Source of the DNA: Clostridia bacterium
GTDB lineage: Bacteria; Bacillota; Clostridia; Oscillospirales; RGIG577
Assembly (NCBI GenBank): GCA_017513095.1
Contig: JAFWDJ010000027.1
Location: 1 to 40,240 of the forward strand
Length of the DNA stretch: 40,240 nucleotides
Direction: 5' to 3'
In this document: piece by piece, positions 23,819 through 32,136 of the stretch
How the letters are laid out: each line of letters begins with the position of its first letter
Position numbering within the stretch: position 1 is the first letter of the stretch
Made by a program: the position numbers and the translations under genes
The notes under the pieces: model-generated
What the model saw: the letters and a program-made list of their open reading frames with translations, nothing else
What the model was told of the DNA's origin: nothing
Database searches by the model: none

Positions 23819-23989
23819 TTAATTTTCATACGCTTTTCTTTCCGCCTCCGCCCGCACGTCTATCGCGGCTATTACGAAGGCGCGCTCATACGGCGAAAGC
23901 GACAGAAAACGCTGTGGCGGCCAGTGAAACCTATGGAGGCAAATGAAGGCGTAAGTCGCCTCCCAATCGCCTCCGCAAATCAGTTTTTT
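23819..23989 (-). CDS. -1 frameshift extension of the tail assembly chaperone (gpGT-like)
   Basis: Slipping back one base at the heptamer A AAA AAC lets translation continue past the XkdN stop for 54 more codons. They begin LICGGDWEATYAFICL and end RAEAERKAYEN, then TAA. The segment has the Trp-Pro-rich, helical look of the T part of G-T chaperones (HWPPQRFLSLSPYERAF). The total fusion is about 194 residues. It has no start of its own, so it is made only by frameshifting. Confidence 0.85.
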   Translation of the reverse strand, partial: KKLICGGDWEATYAFICLHRFHWPPQRFLSLSPYERAFVIAAIDVRAEAERKAYEN

Positions 23990-24402
23990 GCTTCGTCCAC
24001 CATCTGTGCGTCCGTTTTAAAGCCGTTCTGCTCGAGCACGCGCGAGGCGTACTCCTCAAACTCCGCGGGCGTAAGCATCGCGCCGATAAGCGATGCCGCG
24101 CCCATAACGCCGTAGCTTTGCTGAAGCGCCGCGTCGTTTAAATTGGGATAAACGGTGCACTCGGCGCAAAGCTTTGACAAATACAGCTCCGCGTCAAATT
24201 CCGCCTGCCCCGCGCGCGACGCGCGCACGCTCTCACGCCTGAGCTCTGCATTCCGTGAAGCCGTAATGGTCTTTATCTCCCACAGCGCCGCTTCCTTTGT
24301 CTCCTCGTCGATAAAACGGCACGACGCCGCGAATTTCACGTTCTTTGTCCTTTTCGCGTTCTGCGAAAAAAACGCGCTGAGACTCTGTGCCATATTCATC
24401 AC
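23980..24402 (-). CDS. Tail assembly chaperone, short form (XkdN)
   Basis: 140 residues with family segments LSAFFSQNAKRTKNVKFAAS, ALWEIKTIT, CTVYPNLNDAALQQSYGVMG and LTPAEFEEYASRVLEQNGF, and the ending VDEAKN at the slippery site. It chaperones the tape measure during tail assembly. The start may be the ATG at 24402, 24399 or 24393 (MAQSLSAFF); the last best matches the family. Confidence 0.92.
   Translation of the reverse strand: MMNMAQSLSAFFSQNAKRTKNVKFAASCRFIDEETKEAALWEIKTITASRNAELRRESVRASRAGQAEFDAELYLSKLCAECTVYPNLNDAALQQSYGVMGAASLIGAMLTPAEFEEYASRVLEQNGFKTDAQMVDEAKN
23983..23989 (-). other. Programmed -1 ribosomal frameshift site
   Basis: The minus strand reads GCA AAA AAC TGA: a canonical X-XXY-YYZ slippery heptamer (A AAA AAC) immediately before the zero-frame stop. 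Eight nt downstream a stem starts, GGAGGC (23974-23969) with GCCTCC (23940-23935). It encloses a second stem (GAGGCG/CGCCTT). The spacing fits a stimulatory structure. Confidence 0.88.
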
Positions 24403-24408
24403 CCGGCC

Positions 24409-24882
24409 TTACTGCATACCCGAAAGCGCCGCGAACGTCTCGGGTATCTCAAAATCCTCAAACGTAAAATCCATCTTCTCCTCAAGATACTCCGAATCCG
24501 CGTCGAACTTCGCAAGCACTCCGCCGTCCATATTGCAGTCGCGCAGTATCACCGTCTGGCGGCCTACGGACGAGGTCGGATCCTCATTCGTCACCTGGAT
24601 ATCAAAATACACGTCCTCGCCCGTGTCCTTAAATCGCTTCATAAGCCTTCGGAATATCGAGGTATTGTAATAAAACGACGCGCTGCCCGAGCCTTCCCAG
24701 CCGCAGGCCTTGTTGCCGCGTCCCGTCTTGCCTAAAACGGGCACCTTCGTCTTGTTCTTTTTAAATCTCGCCTCAAGGTCAATAGCCTGCATGAAGTTGT
24801 ATCGTTCGCCCTCTATCGTCACAAAGCATTCCGCAAGCGGCGCCGCAACGCAGTCGCGGGCGTTCATAACATTACCGTTCAT
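24409..24882 (-). CDS. Phage tail tube protein (XkdM)
   Basis: 157 residues. CFVTIEGERYNFMQAIDLEARFKKNKTKVPVLGKTGRGNKACGWEGSGSA-like core and YNTSIFRRLMKRFKDTGEDVYFDIQVTNEDPTS-like strand/helix pattern identify XkdM. It forms the inner tube of a contractile tail. The ATG has GGGAGGGAAG upstream. It follows the sheath gene directly. Confidence 0.93.
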   Translation of the reverse strand: MNGNVMNARDCVAAPLAECFVTIEGERYNFMQAIDLEARFKKNKTKVPVLGKTGRGNKACGWEGSGSASFYYNTSIFRRLMKRFKDTGEDVYFDIQVTNEDPTSSVGRQTVILRDCNMDGGVLAKFDADSEYLEEKMDFTFEDFEIPETFAALSGMQ

Positions 24883-24895
24883 AAAACTTCCCTCC

Positions 24896-26212
24896 CTACA
24901 TCACATATACGGTCATATAAAGCTGCGACATGGCGCATACGGGCTTTATCTTATCGAAGACCGAAACGGCTCTCTTCGTTTCGCCCTGCTCCACGCGCAC
25001 GTCGCCGCTGTCAAATCCCTCGATGGCTCTTATCTTCTCAAGCTCCGCGTGATGCTTTACTATGTCGTTCCAAAACGAAATCCTGCCGCTCTCGTCGTTC
25101 GCAACGCGGCCGAGATACTTTTTTGCGAATACCGCGGCAATATCGTTTGCCGTCTGATCGAGCACGCGCATCACCTGATTGTCCGAAAAATCGCGGCTCT
25201 TCTCATCCGTTGCCGATACGAAGGTGTTTATGTCGCGAAGCACGCGCGCCTCGCCGTCCGAAAGATGGAACATAAACGCGCCCGCCTCGATACCCGCCGA
25301 AAGCTCCGCCTGGGTATACGCCGTATCTACGTCGTACTCGCCGTCGTAGCGCATATTGTCGGCCGATCTGTTCACGGCGCAGCCCGCCGCAAGGCCGGTT
25401 ACCCACGGCACGAGCGCGCCCGCCTCGTCCGAGTCGTTCGCGGTATTCCTAACGCTTATTACGCCCTCAAAATCCGCGGCCTCGTCGTATAAAACGCACT
25501 GGAACTTCTTTCCCGCCTCGTCTCTCATGCGCCGCGTATAAGCGCAGAACATATCCTTGATTTCTGCAACGTCGGACGTGCAGCCCATTGCGTTGAAGCT
25601 TACGCTTTCCGCCGCGTCGAGATAGCTCTGATACGCCGCGCCCGTGACCGCGCCGTTTACGCCGCCCGAAAGCGGCGTCCCCGCGGTAAGCGAAAGCGCC
25701 GCGCCCGCCTTCCATTCAACGAAATCGTTGCTTGCAAGCGCCGCGGCCGAGCCCACGCCCTTCTGAACGTCGACGCAGAGCGTACCGAGATACGTGCTAA
25801 CGTCGTAGAGCTCAGCTCCTGCCGCGCTTTCGGCGTTCTCCTTTATCACTATCGAAAGAGAATTGCCCAAAACGCCCGTATGCTTCGCTCTTGCGAACGT
25901 GTTTTCGGCCTTTTCGCCGCCCGAATTGAGCCTGAAAAAATGCACAGTGCCCGCATTCTTAAATATCTCTCGCACGGCTTTTAATTTCTCGTGCGTATAT
26001 TCATATCCGAATATTTTAAGGCTGTCTTTTATAAAATCGGCCGCCTCCACGGTAAACATCTTTTCCTCCTCGCCCCAGTCAAGCGAAAGGGGAAGCGTCG
26101 CGCGCCCGCGCTCCGAAATATCCGCGCCCGCGTTCAGAACCGAGACGAAATTTATATACGCGCCCGGCAGCGTCTTATTCTGCGCAAGAAAAACTCCTCC
26201 GCCCAATGCCAT
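24896..26212 (-). CDS. Phage tail sheath protein (XkdK)
   Basis: 438 residues. The N-terminus GGGVFLAQNKTLPGAYINFV is the classical sheath start. The C-terminal KKYLGRVANDESGRISFWND and VAMSQLYMTV-type (VCAMSQLYMTVYV) ending complete the sheath domain. It contracts to drive the tube into the target and shows this is a myovirus-like (PBSX-like) tail. Confidence 0.95.
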   Translation of the reverse strand: MALGGGVFLAQNKTLPGAYINFVSVLNAGADISERGRATLPLSLDWGEEEKMFTVEAADFIKDSLKIFGYEYTHEKLKAVREIFKNAGTVHFFRLNSGGEKAENTFARAKHTGVLGNSLSIVIKENAESAAGAELYDVSTYLGTLCVDVQKGVGSAAALASNDFVEWKAGAALSLTAGTPLSGGVNGAVTGAAYQSYLDAAESVSFNAMGCTSDVAEIKDMFCAYTRRMRDEAGKKFQCVLYDEAADFEGVISVRNTANDSDEAGALVPWVTGLAAGCAVNRSADNMRYDGEYDVDTAYTQAELSAGIEAGAFMFHLSDGEARVLRDINTFVSATDEKSRDFSDNQVMRVLDQTANDIAAVFAKKYLGRVANDESGRISFWNDIVKHHAELEKIRAIEGFDSGDVRVEQGETKRAVSVFDKIKPVCAMSQLYMTVYVM

Positions 26213-26244
26213 ATATTTTCACCTTCTCCTTTTATAAAAAATTT

Positions 26245-26691
26245 TTAAAACTCCCCGTTAAACGAAAGCTCCACGCTGTCGAAAAGCTCGCCCATAAGCT
26301 CCTTTTCGTCTCCGGCGCGCATCCCGACGCAGCTGTATGACACGAAAAAATGAAGCACCCCGTCGCAAACGTTAAAGCTCATGCGCGTGCCCCAAAGCCC
26401 GTCGCCCGAGGCAAGCCGTATGCGCCTTAAAGCTCCGTAAAGCACGTCCGCCGCGTCATGGCACGACTGCCTGTCCCCGCCTTCGGGGAAATAGCGCACC
26501 TCAAAATCGGCGCGCATTTTAATTCTCCCGCACGGCGCGCACTTTTGCTCCGACGACGAAAGCGTTATCACGAAGGCGGGGAGCATGATCCCCTGCTTTA
26601 TCTCCTCCGACGCGATATGCGCGTCGGGATAAGCCGCCCTTATCGCAAGGCTTATCCCGTCAAGTATCCTGTTCGTACTTATCTCGCCCAA
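26245..26691 (-). CDS. Phage tail terminator-like protein (XkdJ position)
   Basis: About 148 residues starting at TTG 26691 (GEISTNRILDGISLAIRAAY), chosen because a G-rich ribosome binding site (AAGGGGGGG) lies 6 nt upstream. SEEIKQGIMLPAFVITL and FEVRYFPEGGDRQSCHDAADVLY match the tail terminator / DUF6838-type proteins found before sheath genes. It probably caps the tail tube at the head joint. Confidence 0.75.
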   Translation of the reverse strand: MGEISTNRILDGISLAIRAAYPDAHIASEEIKQGIMLPAFVITLSSSEQKCAPCGRIKMRADFEVRYFPEGGDRQSCHDAADVLYGALRRIRLASGDGLWGTRMSFNVCDGVLHFFVSYSCVGMRAGDEKELMGELFDSVELSFNGEF

Positions 26692-26707
26692 AAAAGCCCC
26701 CCCTTTT

Positions 26708-27082
26708 TTACGCCCTTGCCTTCTTTCGCTCGAGCACAATCTCCTGATGACGCTCGTATACGACGGGCGCGCCCGCGCGCTCATACTCGGCCGTGTACCC
26801 GTTCTGCGTCACGACGAGCCTTGCGCCCGGCGGCACCTCGACGTCCTTATCTATAAACAGCTTCACAGTCTGATATACCGCCGCCGTTTCGTTGTCCTTT
26901 TTCGTGCCCGAAACCGTGCGCGCCGACATGCGCCGCGACAGGCGGCACGGCTCGTTTTCCGCCGTCATAACGTCGCGCGCCTCGTTTCGCCCGTTTGCGG
27001 GATTTAAAACGTGCCTTGTCACGTATACGGTGCATACGCCGTGCCAAAGGCTTCTTAATGCGTTGTCGTATTCCCTCACCAT
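26708..27082 (-). CDS. Phage head closure / minor head protein
   Basis: 124 residues, beta-rich (WHGVCTVYVTRHVLNPANGR, TVKLFIDKDVEVPPGARLVV), consistent with a head-closure or stopper protein of the PBSX xkdH/xkdI region. The ATG has GGGAGG upstream. The assignment rests mainly on position between the connector and the tail terminator. Confidence 0.65.
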   Translation of the reverse strand: MVREYDNALRSLWHGVCTVYVTRHVLNPANGRNEARDVMTAENEPCRLSRRMSARTVSGTKKDNETAAVYQTVKLFIDKDVEVPPGARLVVTQNGYTAEYERAGAPVVYERHQEIVLERKKARA

Positions 27083-27465
27083 GAAAGCCTCCCGTACGCC
27101 CCGATAACGCTTTCATCTGGACGGATAAGCTCGTCCGCAAGGCGCATAAGCCTGTCGCGCGGCGAGCCGTCCTTCGACGCATAGAAGGCGACGGTCACGT
27201 CGCCCTCCGTTATGCTCTTTATCTCCCCCGAAGCGCCTTCCGCCGATAAAAGCTCGTCCGAGAGCATCTTATGCTTTAAAAAAAGCCCCGCAGCCATATC
27301 CGCCCAAACGTGATAAAGCCCTTCGGGCACGCTTTCGCGGTTAAGCCGCGAGAGGAGGCGGCTTTCGGCCTCCCCGATAAAAAACGCGATAAGCGCCGCT
27401 TCGTCCCCGCCCGGGACGTACCCCAGCGCGCCGAGCTTCGTTTTTACGCCGTCAAGTATCTCCAT
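27076..27465 (-). CDS. Phage head-tail connector (DUF3199/YqbG-like)
   Basis: 129 residues, mostly helical. ALIAFFIGEAESRLLSRLN and GLYHVWADMAAGLFLKHK match head-tail adaptor proteins that bind below the portal. It lies directly after the capsid gene. Confidence 0.8.
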   Translation of the reverse strand: MEILDGVKTKLGALGYVPGGDEAALIAFFIGEAESRLLSRLNRESVPEGLYHVWADMAAGLFLKHKMLSDELLSAEGASGEIKSITEGDVTVAFYASKDGSPRDRLMRLADELIRPDESVIGAYGRLSW

Positions 27466-27486
27466 TGCGCCGTCTCCTTACCCCGG

Positions 27487-28323
27487 TCACTGCTGACCCT
27501 CGCCCTCATTTTCGCCCTCGTCCTCGCCTTCGTCTTCGCCGTCCGTCAAAATCATCTTTACGGCCTTCGTCGCGTCTGTCAGCGCGGCGATATAATACTT
27601 TCTGCTGTATACCGTATTAAGGCGCGTATTGCCGTCTCTCTCCTGCTCTACCTCGGTGCCCGTCTTGTTAAACAGCGTCACCGCGTCCTTCGTCGCTATT
27701 ATTATCTCGCCCGGCGTCGCGTCCTTCTTCGTATAAAGGTTTATGCCCGCGACCGTGCCCACATATCCCGCGCGCGCGAAATCCTCCGAATACCTTAGCT
27801 GCTCCGAAAGCTCACGTCTTATCATGCCCATGTCGGCGGCGCTCACGAAGGCGAATATATCCTCGCCCTCGAGGTTCTCCATATTGAGAAGCGCCGCCGC
27901 CTGCACGAACGCGCCGAAATCGAACGTCTCCGTCTCAAGCGAAAGCGTCGCGTTTTCAAACTCCGCGAAAATGTCGTCGTTCATCGTATTGAACATATCC
28001 GCGGCGGCGTGACGAATGCCCGCGTTTACAAGCATCGGATCGTTCATCGCCTCCTCGTCGTAGAACTTGAAGCGGTTCTGCGCGAGCAGTATCTCGTACT
28101 CCTTCTCGGAGAACTCCGCCGTAATGTCCTTCGTATTGCCCTCGCCCATCGCAAGCTTTTCGGTACCGTCCGTCGCGCTGTAAGTATGTATCACGCGCTT
28201 CATTCCGGCGCTGCCCGAAAGATTGTTGTCGACCGTCACGAACCTCAAAAGGTCAAGGTGCGACTTGAACTGGTCCTCGATCTCGTTTGAAAGATAAAAG
28301 TTGTCATAAGGTGTGTTTGCCAT
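27487..28323 (-). CDS. Phage major capsid protein (XkdG-like)
   Basis: 278 residues. TPYDNFYLSNEIEDQFKSHL, RVIHTYSATDGTEKLAMGEG and AEFSEKEYEILLAQNRFKFYDEE-type motifs are those of HK97-fold capsid proteins of PBSX-like phages. The C-terminus is an acidic low-complexity tail (EGEDEGENEGEGQQ). The start codon overlaps the scaffold stop. Confidence 0.92.
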   Translation of the reverse strand: MANTPYDNFYLSNEIEDQFKSHLDLLRFVTVDNNLSGSAGMKRVIHTYSATDGTEKLAMGEGNTKDITAEFSEKEYEILLAQNRFKFYDEEAMNDPMLVNAGIRHAAADMFNTMNDDIFAEFENATLSLETETFDFGAFVQAAALLNMENLEGEDIFAFVSAADMGMIRRELSEQLRYSEDFARAGYVGTVAGINLYTKKDATPGEIIIATKDAVTLFNKTGTEVEQERDGNTRLNTVYSRKYYIAALTDATKAVKMILTDGEDEGEDEGENEGEGQQ

Positions 28324-28931
28324 TAAATATCCCCTCCGTATAATTCTTTATATAGTCTCGGATTTTCCACCGAAAACCTGTGTCTTTCATCGGGCGTCAT
28401 GCGTCTTAACGCCTCGAGCGTCACGGCGCTCCTTACGTCCTCGCCCTCGGCGGGAACAAAGCCCGAAATTCTGCCCGCACCCTCCTCTTTGCCGAATAAA
28501 AACGAGGTGCCGGGATCGCTTTTAAGCCTTTCTATCTCCTCCGAAAGCCCCGGTACCGCGCCGCTTTCGTCCGCCCTCGCGTCCTTTAAAAAGTCGGCCA
28601 TGAGCGCGCGCACCGCTGTTATGTTCTTCGCCTTCGCAAAATAAAGCGCCATATCGGCGGCGTGATCCGCCCGCATTTTTGAAATCGCGTCCTCATGCGC
28701 CGCGGCCGTCTCCCTTTCGCTTTTTATAAGCTCCTCCACGCGCCCGCGAAGTGCCTCGTTCTCACTTTCGGCCGCCTCAAGGCGCATAATCCTTTCCCCG
28801 CTTTCCGAAAGCGCCTCGCGCGCCGATTTAAGCTCGCAGGAAAGCGCCTCGAAGCTCTCGCGCGGCACAAAGCCGCCCGCCTCGCCCGCGGACTCCTCCG
28901 CGGGCGCCGGATTTAAATTGTCATACGTCAT
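28323..28931 (-). CDS. Phage scaffold protein
   Basis: About 202 residues, strongly helical and acidic, with a central coiled coil (CELKSAREALSESGERIMRL and following). It ends in a Pro/Arg-containing capsid-binding tail (MTPDERHRFSVENPRLY). A typical scaffolding protein between portal and capsid genes. The start at 28931 (second Met of MDMTYDN) has the best spacing to AAGGAAG; 28937 is possible. Confidence 0.82.
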   Translation of the reverse strand: MTYDNLNPAPAEESAGEAGGFVPRESFEALSCELKSAREALSESGERIMRLEAAESENEALRGRVEELIKSERETAAAHEDAISKMRADHAADMALYFAKAKNITAVRALMADFLKDARADESGAVPGLSEEIERLKSDPGTSFLFGKEEGAGRISGFVPAEGEDVRSAVTLEALRRMTPDERHRFSVENPRLYKELYGGDI

Positions 28932-28969
28932 GTCCATTCTTCCTTTCTTATTCGTATTTATCTTCGCCT

Positions 28970-30352
28970 TTATTTCATCCTTTCTTTCTCCCTTGCGGGA
29001 TCCTCCACCCACGGGTGCATGGATATAATAGTCTCATCGGAGATTATCCCCTTTGATTTAACGCAATTCTCCACCGCCTCGCTTTCGTTTATCAGCGTAT
29101 CGCGGTTAAAGATAACGCTTATCTCCTCCGGCGAAAAGCCGCCCCGCCCCGTAAGTGCGAAGTAAGCCGAAACAAAGCGAAGTATCTCATAAAACGCGGC
29201 GCGAATCTCCGTCTCCATCGCGTTCGCGTCGAGGTCCATATCGGAATACATCGAACGAATGTTCATCTGATTGGGCGTCTGCCCCATGCGGTCGTCCTTC
29301 GCGTCACAGCTTTTCACGTTCTCCGTAAGCGCGCGCTTCAACATCTTAAGCGCCGTCTCCGCTCCCGAAGCGTTTACCTCTACCCGAAGGCTCTCAACGC
29401 CGCCGTCGTGTCCCTCCACGGTTCTGACCTTCACCGCGCCGTAGGTCATCAGATTGCGCCTGAACTCGCCTAAGTCCTGCCCGTCGTAATTCTTTAAAAT
29501 AAGCACCGTATTGTGAACGTCCTCCTGCATACGGTTCATAAGGTCCGACTCCAGAATGTTTATCGCGTCCTGAAGCGAGCGTGCGCGACGGATAAGCGGT
29601 ATTTCGTGCGCATTGCACCTTATCGGTATGAGCGGCAGCCGCTCCCAGTTATACCCGCGTTCGCCCGCGTTTACATAACACCTGCGCCCGCCCTCGGGAA
29701 TGAATGCGCCGTTTGAAAAAACGCACGTAAGAACTCCCTTCGGCGTAAAAATATCGGCCTTCTTTACAAGCCTTCTTTCCCCCGCGGCGTACTCCTCAAC
29801 GAAGTAAAGCCGCACCGCCGTATCGAAGGATTTGTGCTCCGCGTCCTTCCAGAGCGGCATTATCTGCGCCCCCGAAAACATCTTGAACTGAAGCTCTCCC
29901 CCGCCGTTTATAAACGGATAAAGCCACGCGACGCCGCAGTTTAGCGCCGTGAGCGCCGCGCGTCTCAGCGTGCGCATAAAATCCGCCCCGAGCGTTTTCC
30001 CCAGCGCCTCGGCGCATTTTGCGTCGGGGCAGGCAAACGTCACGGGCTTTCCCAAAAGGTAATTCGTCTTTATATCGGCATGGCGCGCATACTGATTGTC
30101 AACGATGCGCGTATTCGGGAGACTTTCGGCCGCGAAGGTCTTCCCGCCCTCGCCTATTACGGTGCGTCTCCGCCTCAAAATATCGTGATCTCCGGCGTAA
30201 TAGCGCTCCCCGTCGAGCATTTCACGCCTCTGTCCCGAAAACTCCCACGCCGAAAGCTCCCGCGCTATCGCCTCGTACTCTCCGAGCGGAGCGGCGCGCT
30301 CTATCGTGCGCACCGCCGCCTCATCCTCCCTCGGTCTTTTAAATAACGGCAA
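28970..30352 (-). CDS. Phage portal protein (SPP1 gp6-like)
   Basis: 460 residues. GERYYAGDHDILRRRRTVIG, NTRIVDNQYARHADIKTNYLLGKPV and DRMGQTPNQMNIRSMYSDMDLDANAMETE are characteristic of SPP1/PBSX-type portals. It forms the DNA entry ring. The TTG start has AAGGAGATGAGG upstream. Confidence 0.94.
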   Translation of the reverse strand: MPLFKRPREDEAAVRTIERAAPLGEYEAIARELSAWEFSGQRREMLDGERYYAGDHDILRRRRTVIGEGGKTFAAESLPNTRIVDNQYARHADIKTNYLLGKPVTFACPDAKCAEALGKTLGADFMRTLRRAALTALNCGVAWLYPFINGGGELQFKMFSGAQIMPLWKDAEHKSFDTAVRLYFVEEYAAGERRLVKKADIFTPKGVLTCVFSNGAFIPEGGRRCYVNAGERGYNWERLPLIPIRCNAHEIPLIRRARSLQDAINILESDLMNRMQEDVHNTVLILKNYDGQDLGEFRRNLMTYGAVKVRTVEGHDGGVESLRVEVNASGAETALKMLKRALTENVKSCDAKDDRMGQTPNQMNIRSMYSDMDLDANAMETEIRAAFYEILRFVSAYFALTGRGGFSPEEISVIFNRDTLINESEAVENCVKSKGIISDETIISMHPWVEDPAREKERMK

Positions 30353-30366
30353 ATATCCTCATCTCC

Positions 30367-31590
30367 TTAAAAACTGAATCTCTGCGGTGAAAACGCCGCA
30401 CGAACGAAATACCTAAGATCGTCCATCGCATGGTCGTCCGCCTTTACAGGCGCGTCACCCTCGCTATTATCGTCCCATCTGTAAAGCGCAAATTCGCGTA
30501 TGCAGTCGCGGCACGACTCGCATATGAGTATGTCGCCCGCCGAAAGATGCACGGCCACGTCCCTTATCCCGTCAAGCACCCTGTTCGAGGCGCGCTCCGG
30601 CATAAAGCGCCCATGCCTTCGTATCACCTCGATGAACGAGGCGGCCGACGGGTCCACTATGACCCGCCTTACCGGCAAATCTCCCGCAAGCTCCTCAAGC
30701 GCCGCGTAATGCTCCTCGTCCGTGCGTTGCCGCATCCTTTTTCGCCCGTCGTAGTAATACTCGCGTATGCGGTACCACCTGCCGCCGCACAGCCCCCAAA
30801 GCCCCGCCGACGTCGGATTGAGCGTGCCGTAATCGCAGGATATTAAGTATTCCGTATAATCGCGCGGCACGTCGGGCACAACGTGGCGGCTTTTATCAAA
30901 CATCGTATAGATCAGCCCCTCGGCCGCCGCCCACCGTCCGAGCACGTATCTGTCGTAGAAAATGCCGGAATACATGGCCTCGTAGCGTTTCTTTATCCCG
31001 GGCGCGAGCGCGGGATTGTCCTCCATTGTAAAGTGAAGGTACATCATATTCTTTTCGCGCCGCTTCTCTATCCATTCCTTATAGAACCAATGCTCCGGTC
31101 CCTCGGGGTTTAAATTGAACCAGAACTTCGACCCCTCGCGCGAGCAGCGCGCCACGGCCTGCTCCACGAACGAGCGCGGCATGAGCGCCGCCTCGTCGAA
31201 GAGAACTCCCGCAAGCGTTATGCCCTGAATGAACGCGTAGCTCGACTCGTCGCGCCCGCCGAAGAGATAATACGTGTTCTTTCTCCCTCCCGCGCTTATC
31301 ACGAGCTTGTTTTCGCTTCGCTTCTCCGTGATCCTTACGATCCCCTCAAGCCAAACGGGCAGATGTGTCGTCACGTTGCGCCTCAATGCCTCAATGGTCT
31401 TTCCGCATATGGCGAAATACTCGTTTTGAAAGCTTGCCATGCTCCACAGCACAAAGCCCACCGCCATCGAAACGGTCTTGCCCGAGCGTATCGCGCCGTC
31501 GCAGATTATCCCGTCGCGCTTACCGTAATCCTTCGTCCTCCACCACAGCATCGTCATTTTCTGGCGCTTTGAAAAGCTCCGGTAGATCAT
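30367..31590 (-). CDS. Terminase large subunit (PBSX type)
   Basis: 407 residues. The ATPase Walker A is DGAIRSGKT (31-39) and Walker B is GVLFDEAALM. The C-terminal nuclease domain begins at about LISCDYGTLNPTSAGLWG, with further acidic residues in RRVIVDPSAASF and DDLRYFV. Active-site residues look intact, so packaging competence is likely. The ATG has GGAGGGG upstream. It overlaps the small subunit by about 71 nt. Confidence 0.95.
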   Translation of the reverse strand: MIYRSFSKRQKMTMLWWRTKDYGKRDGIICDGAIRSGKTVSMAVGFVLWSMASFQNEYFAICGKTIEALRRNVTTHLPVWLEGIVRITEKRSENKLVISAGGRKNTYYLFGGRDESSYAFIQGITLAGVLFDEAALMPRSFVEQAVARCSREGSKFWFNLNPEGPEHWFYKEWIEKRREKNMMYLHFTMEDNPALAPGIKKRYEAMYSGIFYDRYVLGRWAAAEGLIYTMFDKSRHVVPDVPRDYTEYLISCDYGTLNPTSAGLWGLCGGRWYRIREYYYDGRKRMRQRTDEEHYAALEELAGDLPVRRVIVDPSAASFIEVIRRHGRFMPERASNRVLDGIRDVAVHLSAGDILICESCRDCIREFALYRWDDNSEGDAPVKADDHAMDDLRYFVRAAFSPQRFSF

Positions 31591-31993
31591 TAAACCCCTC
31601 CTGCGTACAGCCGTTTATGGCGGCGAACAGATTGTTTTCCCTCTCGCCCCCGTGCTCCCCCAGCTCCGTCCACTTGTCGATAAGCGAATTGAGCGTCGAC
31701 GTAAGCTGCGAAAGCGTCGCCTCCGACAGCTTTTTCTCGTCGTTCATGATCTTAAGTCCCTTATCGATTATGCCGAACACCAGGGCGCTCTTTTTCTCCA
31801 TAAACGCCGTTATGTCCGCGGGGCTTTCACCCGCCCGCTTTTTTGCGCTTTCACCGCCGCGCTCCTTATCGGCTCTTACGTACCTTCGCACCGTGCTTTC
31901 GGATACCCCGTTATCCTTCGCCGCCGCGGCAACGCTTTCATGCGCGCGGTAATCGCTTATTATCTTCTCTTTCTTCTCCGGTGAAATACCTAT
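31520..31993 (-). CDS. Terminase small subunit, probable AUA/AUU start
   Basis: About 155-157 residues. The conventional in-frame start (GTG at 31891) would cut off a clear DNA-binding helix-turn-helix. Reading upstream gives PEKKEKIISDYRAHESVAAA and KDNGVSESTVRRYV, the expected N-terminal recognition domain. No ATG/GTG/TTG exists in that frame before it. The only plausible starts are ATA at 31993 and ATT at 31987, preceded by AAAAAGGGGGGAAGG. The C-terminal part is helical (ATLSQLTSTLNSLIDKW). Its position before the large subunit supports the identity. Confidence 0.78.
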   Translation of the reverse strand: MGISPEKKEKIISDYRAHESVAAAAKDNGVSESTVRRYVRADKERGGESAKKRAGESPADITAFMEKKSALVFGIIDKGLKIMNDEKKLSEATLSQLTSTLNSLIDKWTELGEHGGERENNLFAAINGCTQEGFNDLPELFKAPENDDAVVEDEGLR

Positions 31994-32024
31994 CGCGCCT
32001 TCCCCCCTTTTTAAACCTTCAACG

Positions 32025-32052
32025 AAAAGCGGGAGCCTTTTTCGGCTCCCGC
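32025..32052 (-). terminator. Hairpin with short T-run in the late operon leader
   Basis: Stem GCGGGAGCC/GGCTCCCGC, loop GAAAAA, followed by TTTT on the minus strand. It lies between the candidate late promoter and the small terminase gene. It is either the end of the early transcript or an attenuator inside the late leader. Confidence 0.65.
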
Positions 32053-32081
32053 AAGCTCAATCTTCAATTCTTCACGCTGCC

Positions 32082-32117
32082 ATATTATCACCGCTCATAT
32101 GTGACATTCAATGACAT
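32082..32117 (-). promoter_or_regulatory. Candidate ArpU-controlled late promoter
   Basis: On the minus strand two ATGTCA boxes (32117-32112 and 32107-32102) lie exactly 10 bp apart, one helical turn. They are followed after 14 nt by an extended -10, TGATAATAT. There is no good -35, so an activator bound to the direct repeat could replace it. The ArpU-family gene is immediately upstream. The assignment is inference. Confidence 0.55.
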
Positions 32118-32136
32118 CTTTTAAAAAATTTTCATC

